Virus record (IMG/VR): IMGVR_UViG_3300020202_000063
Coordinates: 1 to 64,000 of that record
Origin: a virus
Length of the DNA stretch: 64,000 nucleotides
Reading direction: 5' to 3' (one strand)
Positions 60,714 to 64,000 of the stretch are shown here, in pieces. The number at the start of each line of letters is the position of its first letter. The first letter of the stretch is position 1. The translations under genes were made by a program, and so were the position numbers. A model generated the notes under the pieces. The model had not been told where the DNA came from, did not search any database, and saw only the letters and a list, made by a program, of their open reading frames with translations.

Positions 60714-61324
60714 AAAACCTATTGGTAAAATAGACCCCGCTATAAATTCGAAAACGCCAGAACGGATTTTTAAAGATTTTTTGAAAACTTTTTGAAGGGG
60801 GTAGGGGGGGGCTGGTGAGTATAATTGAATGGGGAAACCCTAATAGGAAACATAACCCGCCTATAAATCAGAAAACGATTAAAAAGTAATCCTATTATTT
60901 TTCGTAGAGGTGTAGGGATAGTACCCCCCCGGTCGGCCCAATCGCAAGTCATTTGCAAAAATCCATAAATGGGGTACGGGGTTCTTTTACATATGTTTTA
61001 CATAGGGTTGGCATAACGTATGCCCGACAAATATCATGCCAATGCAATCTGACCTTATGCAATTAGGTAATCCACCCTATGTGACCCATGATATTGCATA
61101 ACACGTGCAAATCGTTTCCTAATGTCATTGCGTGCGTTTAAAGGCGATTCGTTTCTGGCCTATAGCAAGGTAGTGGGTTTTCTATTGCGTTGCGTAACCT
61201 CTTGGGGCCTGGGAACTTACGAAAGCATAGGGTGTTTGCCTTTCGTGCGTTTAAACCCAAGCAAACGGGGTCGTTTTTGCCTATGTTTGGCGATTGCATA
61301 CGGGGTCGGAATGCGCACAAATGG
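60714..61324. other. 610-bp non-coding region
   Basis: No credible gene lies here; the open frames lack codon bias and run into the terminator at 61325. It lies where a plus-strand and a minus-strand unit converge. It holds a diverged 121-bp tandem repeat, runs of eight G and seven C, a hairpin GGCATA/TATGCC at 61010-61024, and a CATAGGGT/ACCCTATG pair near 61001 and 61073. A replication origin, packaging site or untranslated RNA is possible. Confidence 0.6.
60716..60930. repeat. Diverged direct repeat, about 121-bp spacing
   Basis: The left copy starts near 60716 and the right near 60837. Each contains a CCCG(C)CTATAAATnnGAAAACG core, then an A/T-rich stretch, then a GGGTAGGG- or GTGTAGGG-type G-rich stretch. 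Similarity fades towards the right end. Confidence 0.6.
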
Positions 61325-61352
61325 AAAAGGCGCACCCGATGAAAGGTGCGCC
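61325..61352 (-). terminator. Intrinsic terminator, minus strand
   Basis: GGCGCACC and GGTGCGCC form a perfect 8-bp stem with loop TTTCATCG (minus strand), followed by TTTTCC. It closes the three-gene minus-strand unit. The loop is identical to that at 62346-62373. Confidence 0.85.
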
Positions 61353-61377
61353 CCATGTGTTAACCCTTGGTTTCGCT

Positions 61378-61521
61378 CTAGGGGAAAGCCTTTGCCCAAA
61401 ATTCGCGCGCCGATTTGTGGAATGCCTTTGCTTCGTCTGCGGACTGTGCACCAATGAGAGCGAACAAAGCTTGCGACATTGCCGCATTAGCGAACGCGTC
61501 TTGCGTGACTTGGTTTTTCAT
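61378..61521 (-). CDS. 47-residue small protein
   Basis: ATG at 61521 and TAG at 61378-61380 on the minus strand. The product, starting KNQVTQDAFANAAMSQALFA and ending EFWAKAFP, is Ala-rich and helical. It lies 19 bases after the previous gene and 25 bases before a terminator, and its codons match its neighbours. These support a real gene despite no clear Shine-Dalgarno sequence. Confidence 0.55.
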   Translation of the reverse strand: MKNQVTQDAFANAAMSQALFALIGAQSADEAKAFHKSAREFWAKAFP

Positions 61522-61540
61522 AGGTGGGAACGTTTGAGGG

Positions 61541-62038
61541 TTAACGAACGCGTTGCAACGTTTGCGCGCGCAACGTATAGCAAGTCACGTCCGAAGTTTC
61601 CGAAAACTCACTGGCCAGACAAAGCGCTTGCGCGCGTTCGCGCGTGATGCGTTGGCCGTTTTCACGGTACACTACCTTACAACGCCTTGGCGACCCATCG
61701 GAGCGCAAAACGGGGTAAAGGCGAACGTAAAATCCGCCATTATGGGAAATGACATAAGGGAAGACTTCCCACTGACCCCATGGCAGACCTGCGTTTGCGC
61801 TTGGCAACTCGCCGGACGCTCGCGCGGTTTGAACGCTCGCGCGATTGTCGTATGCCAGACCTACGCGGACAGTGGTCCTAACTTCCTTGGTGACGATTGC
61901 ATCGATACCCTTGCGGGTTTTCATGGGGCGAACCCATAGAACGGAAACGAAATGGCCAGCGCGAGCGAAGACCTTGCGGAGTAGTGGAAACATTCCGCAA
62001 AGCGCTTCTGTTTTTCCGGTGGTGTCGGGTGTGTTCAT
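61541..62038 (-). CDS. Hypothetical protein
   Basis: A 165-residue protein of no family I can name. A strand-rich core (TTVRVGLAYDNRASVQTARA, LPWGQWEVFPYVISHNGGFY, VRLYPVLRSDG) is followed by a helix with ITRERAQALCLASEFSE. It starts within the previous stop (ATGA overlap) and has a good ribosome site (AGAAAGGCG). It is likely part of a plasmid- or phage-type cassette with the DUF932 gene. Confidence 0.55.
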   Translation of the reverse strand: MNTPDTTGKTEALCGMFPLLRKVFARAGHFVSVLWVRPMKTRKGIDAIVTKEVRTTVRVGLAYDNRASVQTARASGELPSANAGLPWGQWEVFPYVISHNGGFYVRLYPVLRSDGSPRRCKVVYRENGQRITRERAQALCLASEFSETSDVTCYTLRAQTLQRVR

Positions 62039-62241
62039 CGATTCGCCTTTCTGTAGGTAACGGTAACAAAGTAGACGGTCTGGCCGTTTACAAGGTCAGA
62101 GGTGATGCGGTAACGCGTGCGCGACATTTCATCGATTGCGGCGAGGTTTTCGTCATAACGCGCACCACAGCCGAGAACGAAAGCATACGCGAGCAACGCG
62201 AACGTTGCGACGATTAGAGCGAATCCAACAGGGTTTTTCAT
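62035..62241 (-). CDS. Small membrane or exported protein
   Basis: A 68-residue protein with an N-terminal hydrophobic segment (PVGFALIVATFALLAYAFVL) ending at GCGA, which could be a lipobox-like or signal-anchor end. The remainder is polar (ITSDLVNGQTVYFVTVTYRK). It is the first gene after the 62346 terminator and overlaps the next gene by four bases. The ATG has an A-rich leader but no Shine-Dalgarno sequence. Confidence 0.5.
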   Translation of the reverse strand: MKNPVGFALIVATFALLAYAFVLGCGARYDENLAAIDEMSRTRYRITSDLVNGQTVYFVTVTYRKANR

Positions 62242-62322
62242 TGGTTTTTTTTGTTATGGGTTACGCTAACGAGCGCCAATGTCATTGCATACGGCACAAA
62301 AGGCAATTTGTTTTTGTGCGGA

Positions 62323-62334
62323 AACTACGTAGTT
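62323..62334. promoter_or_regulatory. Palindrome AACTACGTAGTT, possible operator
   Basis: A perfect 12-bp palindrome lies about 85 bases upstream of the gene starting at 62241. A related CACTACGTAAT string (minus strand) occurs in the leader of the DUF932 gene near 63731-63741. Confidence 0.4.
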
Positions 62335-62345
62335 GCGACAAATAC

Positions 62346-62373
62346 AAAAGGCGCGCCCGATGAAAGGCGCGCC
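62346..62373 (-). terminator. Intrinsic terminator, minus strand
   Basis: Two copies of the self-complementary GGCGCGCC form an 8-bp stem around loop TTTCATCG (minus strand), followed by TTTTGTATTTG. It ends the DUF932 gene 18 bases after its stop codon. Confidence 0.85.
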
Positions 62374-62390
62374 CGATTGCATAAGGCGGT

Positions 62391-63590
62391 TTACTTTGTG
62401 GCGTTCGCCTTTGCCGCCTTTTCTTTTTCCACGCGTTCCGCGTCTGCCAACAGTTTTTGGCCATCACAAATCAACTTTGCGCGTTTCTTTTCGTCTTGTA
62501 GGACAGCGAACGCGAAAGCTTTCATTGCGGCGCCGTTTCCGAATTCGGAAGACGCGATTTGCTTAAACGTATCTTCGCCGCCGGATGATTCGTGCGAATA
62601 GTAATCTGTGACAGCCGAGAACACATCCGCAAGGTTTTGTCCGACGTTACCCTTGCCGGTTTGAAACAGCTCGACAAGACGCGCGATTTGATTTGCGCGA
62701 CGTGCCGAGATTATCGCGCGTTCGCTGTCATTTGCCGCTGATTCTTCCTCGTTAGCGTCTTTCGCTGATAGGAAACCGGTGAAGAAAGCGCGCGCATCGT
62801 TTTCTGATATCGCAATCGCCGCAAAGGTTTGCATTGTCGCGACAAATTTTTCGGCGGTAACAAACGCGGCAGCAACGATTTCCGGGACATCCGCAAGTGC
62901 CGTTTCCATGTTTTTGGTGTGCGCGATACTAATCCGCAAGCGCTTGTCGTTACGGTCCAATAGATTGCAATTAAACGTGTTATTGCATACAGTGCAAACC
63001 GTGGACAAAACAACAGTAAACGGCGCCGACTTGTCATGTGACGAAAGGAAATTCAAATAGAATTGAAACTCCCGATTCGCCGCATTAAGGGTTAATGTCA
63101 TCGCCCCATTAACGACGGACAATGCATTGTCGGCAAACGTCTGCGGATTCAACTCGCGCGGAATGGAAAGCGCAACAGCGATACGTGCACGGTCGCAACA
63201 GGACAGAACCGAAGCCACAAACGCGCCGGGAAGCTTTGCGGCGGTGTCTGCGATAATCTTCAGGAATTTCGCGTTCGTGAGAACCGTATACGTCTGACAG
63301 TGGACCGGTTTGCCGATAATAATCTCCGGATTATCCGTGCACGTGAGTTCGCACGTTTCCGTTTCCACGAATTGCTCGTTCGTGTCCGGAATTTTGATGC
63401 CGACGATGGACATCAAAACCGGAATGCGCCGATACAGAACCCGCTTGACGATATCCCACGTCGAAAGAAAGCATGCGGCCAGAACCGTGGCGACCGGCAA
63501 ATCTTTCCATTCCGGATGCACTTCCGTTTTGTTATGCCACGCCTGTTCAATGCCTTGGTGTTTGTCGAACTTGCCGATTTCGTGACTCAT
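62391..63590 (-). CDS. DUF932 family protein
   Basis: A 399-residue protein starting SHEIGKFDKHQGIEQAWHNK, the usual opening of DUF932 phage/plasmid-like proteins. It shows the family blocks GKPVHCQTYTVLTNAKFLKI near 93-112, YLNFLSSHDKSAPFTVVLST, VCNNTFNCNL and LRISIAHTKNMETAL. The C-terminal 120 residues are charged and variable. A strong ribosome site (AGGAGA) precedes the ATG. The family is common on phages and plasmids, often near replication or recombination genes, but its activity is unknown. Its DNA is GC-richer than the structural genes. Confidence 0.85.
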   Translation of the reverse strand: MSHEIGKFDKHQGIEQAWHNKTEVHPEWKDLPVATVLAACFLSTWDIVKRVLYRRIPVLMSIVGIKIPDTNEQFVETETCELTCTDNPEIIIGKPVHCQTYTVLTNAKFLKIIADTAAKLPGAFVASVLSCCDRARIAVALSIPRELNPQTFADNALSVVNGAMTLTLNAANREFQFYLNFLSSHDKSAPFTVVLSTVCTVCNNTFNCNLLDRNDKRLRISIAHTKNMETALADVPEIVAAAFVTAEKFVATMQTFAAIAISENDARAFFTGFLSAKDANEEESAANDSERAIISARRANQIARLVELFQTGKGNVGQNLADVFSAVTDYYSHESSGGEDTFKQIASSEFGNGAAMKAFAFAVLQDEKKRAKLICDGQKLLADAERVEKEKAAKANATK

Positions 63591-63950
63591 GATATTTGTC
63601 TCCTAACTGTTTTTTTTGGGTTTCTGCGGCAATGCGCCGCATTGGTGCCGATAAAAGAGATTGGTTTTTGTTTGTCGAGATTTTTTCTCGGATTTTTTGT
63701 GCGGAGATTGCGTAGGCAATCGTGCGGCCATTACGTAGTGACAATATGTCACACCTGCTGTGGCCAGTCCGTTTGCTATTGCACAGCATTTGATTTGCAT
63801 TGCGCAAGCGCTTGGGCGCCAGGAGTTTGCCAGGCATTTGCAATTGCGCCGCGCGCGTCGCGCTGGCTGGTGGCTGGCGTTTGCTATTTTATTTTCATTT
63901 CATTTAAAAAAAAAAAAAAACAGTTTTTGATTTGGCGAAATAAAAAAAAC
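63591..63950. other. Leader and promoter region of the DUF932 gene
   Basis: No convincing gene lies in these 360 bases; a 65-codon minus-strand frame (63603-63800) has no ribosome site. The region is rich in TTGC and GCGC words, contains palindromes near 63731-63752, a run of eight T just before the ribosome site, and a run of 15 A at 63906-63920. It probably holds the promoter of the minus-strand unit. Confidence 0.5.
63738..63752. promoter_or_regulatory. Palindrome GTGACA-ATA-TGTCAC, possible operator
   Basis: Perfect 6-bp arms around a 3-base centre lie about 150 bases upstream of the DUF932 start, next to the TACGTA-containing string. The minus-strand TTGTCA inside it could be a -35 box, so a bound protein would block the promoter. 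The -10 is not clear. Confidence 0.4.
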
Positions 63951-63979
63951 AAAAAAAGAGCGCGACCCGTGCCGCGCCC
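63951..63979 (-). terminator. Intrinsic terminator of a gene beyond the window
   Basis: On the minus strand GGGCGCG pairs with CGCGCTC (one G-T pair) and is followed by TTTTTTTG and a further T run. It probably ends a minus-strand gene lying mainly past base 64000. Confidence 0.75.
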
Positions 63980-64000
63980 TTTGCCATGAGTCAAAATAAA

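Noticed and set aside
61122-61457. 111-codon plus-strand open frame
   Set aside because: It runs through the perfect terminator at 61325-61352 and antisense to the small gene at 61378, and has no Shine-Dalgarno sequence.
63603-63800. 65-codon minus-strand frame in the DUF932 leader
   Set aside because: No ribosome site, and it covers low-complexity sequence including a T run; its stop near the next ribosome site is probably chance. Not excluded, but unsupported.
1-64000. tRNA, rRNA, integrase, transposase and CRISPR loci
   Set aside because: None was recognised. The gaps are mostly under 200 bases and show no tRNA-like T-arm, and no transposase or integrase motif was seen.

Overview
The window is part of the genome of a tailed double-stranded DNA phage (Caudoviricetes). 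The siphovirus morphology is inferred from an HK97-type head set, a 2144-residue tape measure protein, a lambda-like tail tip (M-L-K-I-J order) and the absence of any sheath or contractile baseplate gene. Lipobox lipoproteins and a spanin-like protein point to a Gram-negative host, but the host cannot be named. No integrase, repressor, DNA polymerase or tRNA gene was seen, so only part of a larger genome is present.

Layout. 0-5.4 kb (+): an FmdB-like protein, a candidate ssDNA-binding protein, a large glycosyltransferase split by one in-frame TAA, and a possible ssDNA-annealing protein. 5.5-28.6 kb (+): neck proteins, two tail-tube-like paralogues, tail chaperone candidates, tape measure, the M/L/K/I/J tail tip, an Ig-domain protein and a lipoprotein with a membrane anchor. 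28.6-40.3 kb (+): zinc-ribbon protein, sigma-like factor, candidate small terminase, ERCC4 nuclease, large terminase, peptidase-like lipoprotein, portal, protease-scaffold fusion, decoration-like protein and major capsid protein. 40.3-49.9 kb (+): a homing-type endonuclease and a run of fibre, lectin-like (LamG) and repeat proteins, ending in a third tail-tube-like paralogue. 49.9-56.5 kb (-): a 1275-residue fibre, a zincin, PhoH, an unknown protein and Hsp20. 56.7-60.7 kb (+): tightly packed small accessory genes (R2K ATP-grasp, endonuclease VII-like, a frameshifted DUF4326, YopX, short cytosine methyltransferase). 60.7-61.3 kb: a repeat-bearing non-coding stretch. 61.3-64 kb (-): a GC-richer block of a DUF932 gene and three small genes bounded by strong hairpin terminators.

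The most interesting signal is a short element, GTGTAAT (variants GTGTAAA and GTGTAAC), that lies just upstream of most structural transcription units on both strands, including the minus-strand fibre and phoH. It has no evident -35 partner and is not seen in the gaps of the 56.7-64 kb region. The window also encodes a sigma-like factor with a cysteine-rich insert. I infer a phage-specific late promoter read by that factor. One copy lies inside the protease-scaffold gene, just before a methionine where the scaffold part begins. Several copies sit only 13-14 bases from the start codon, which would give leaderless mRNAs.
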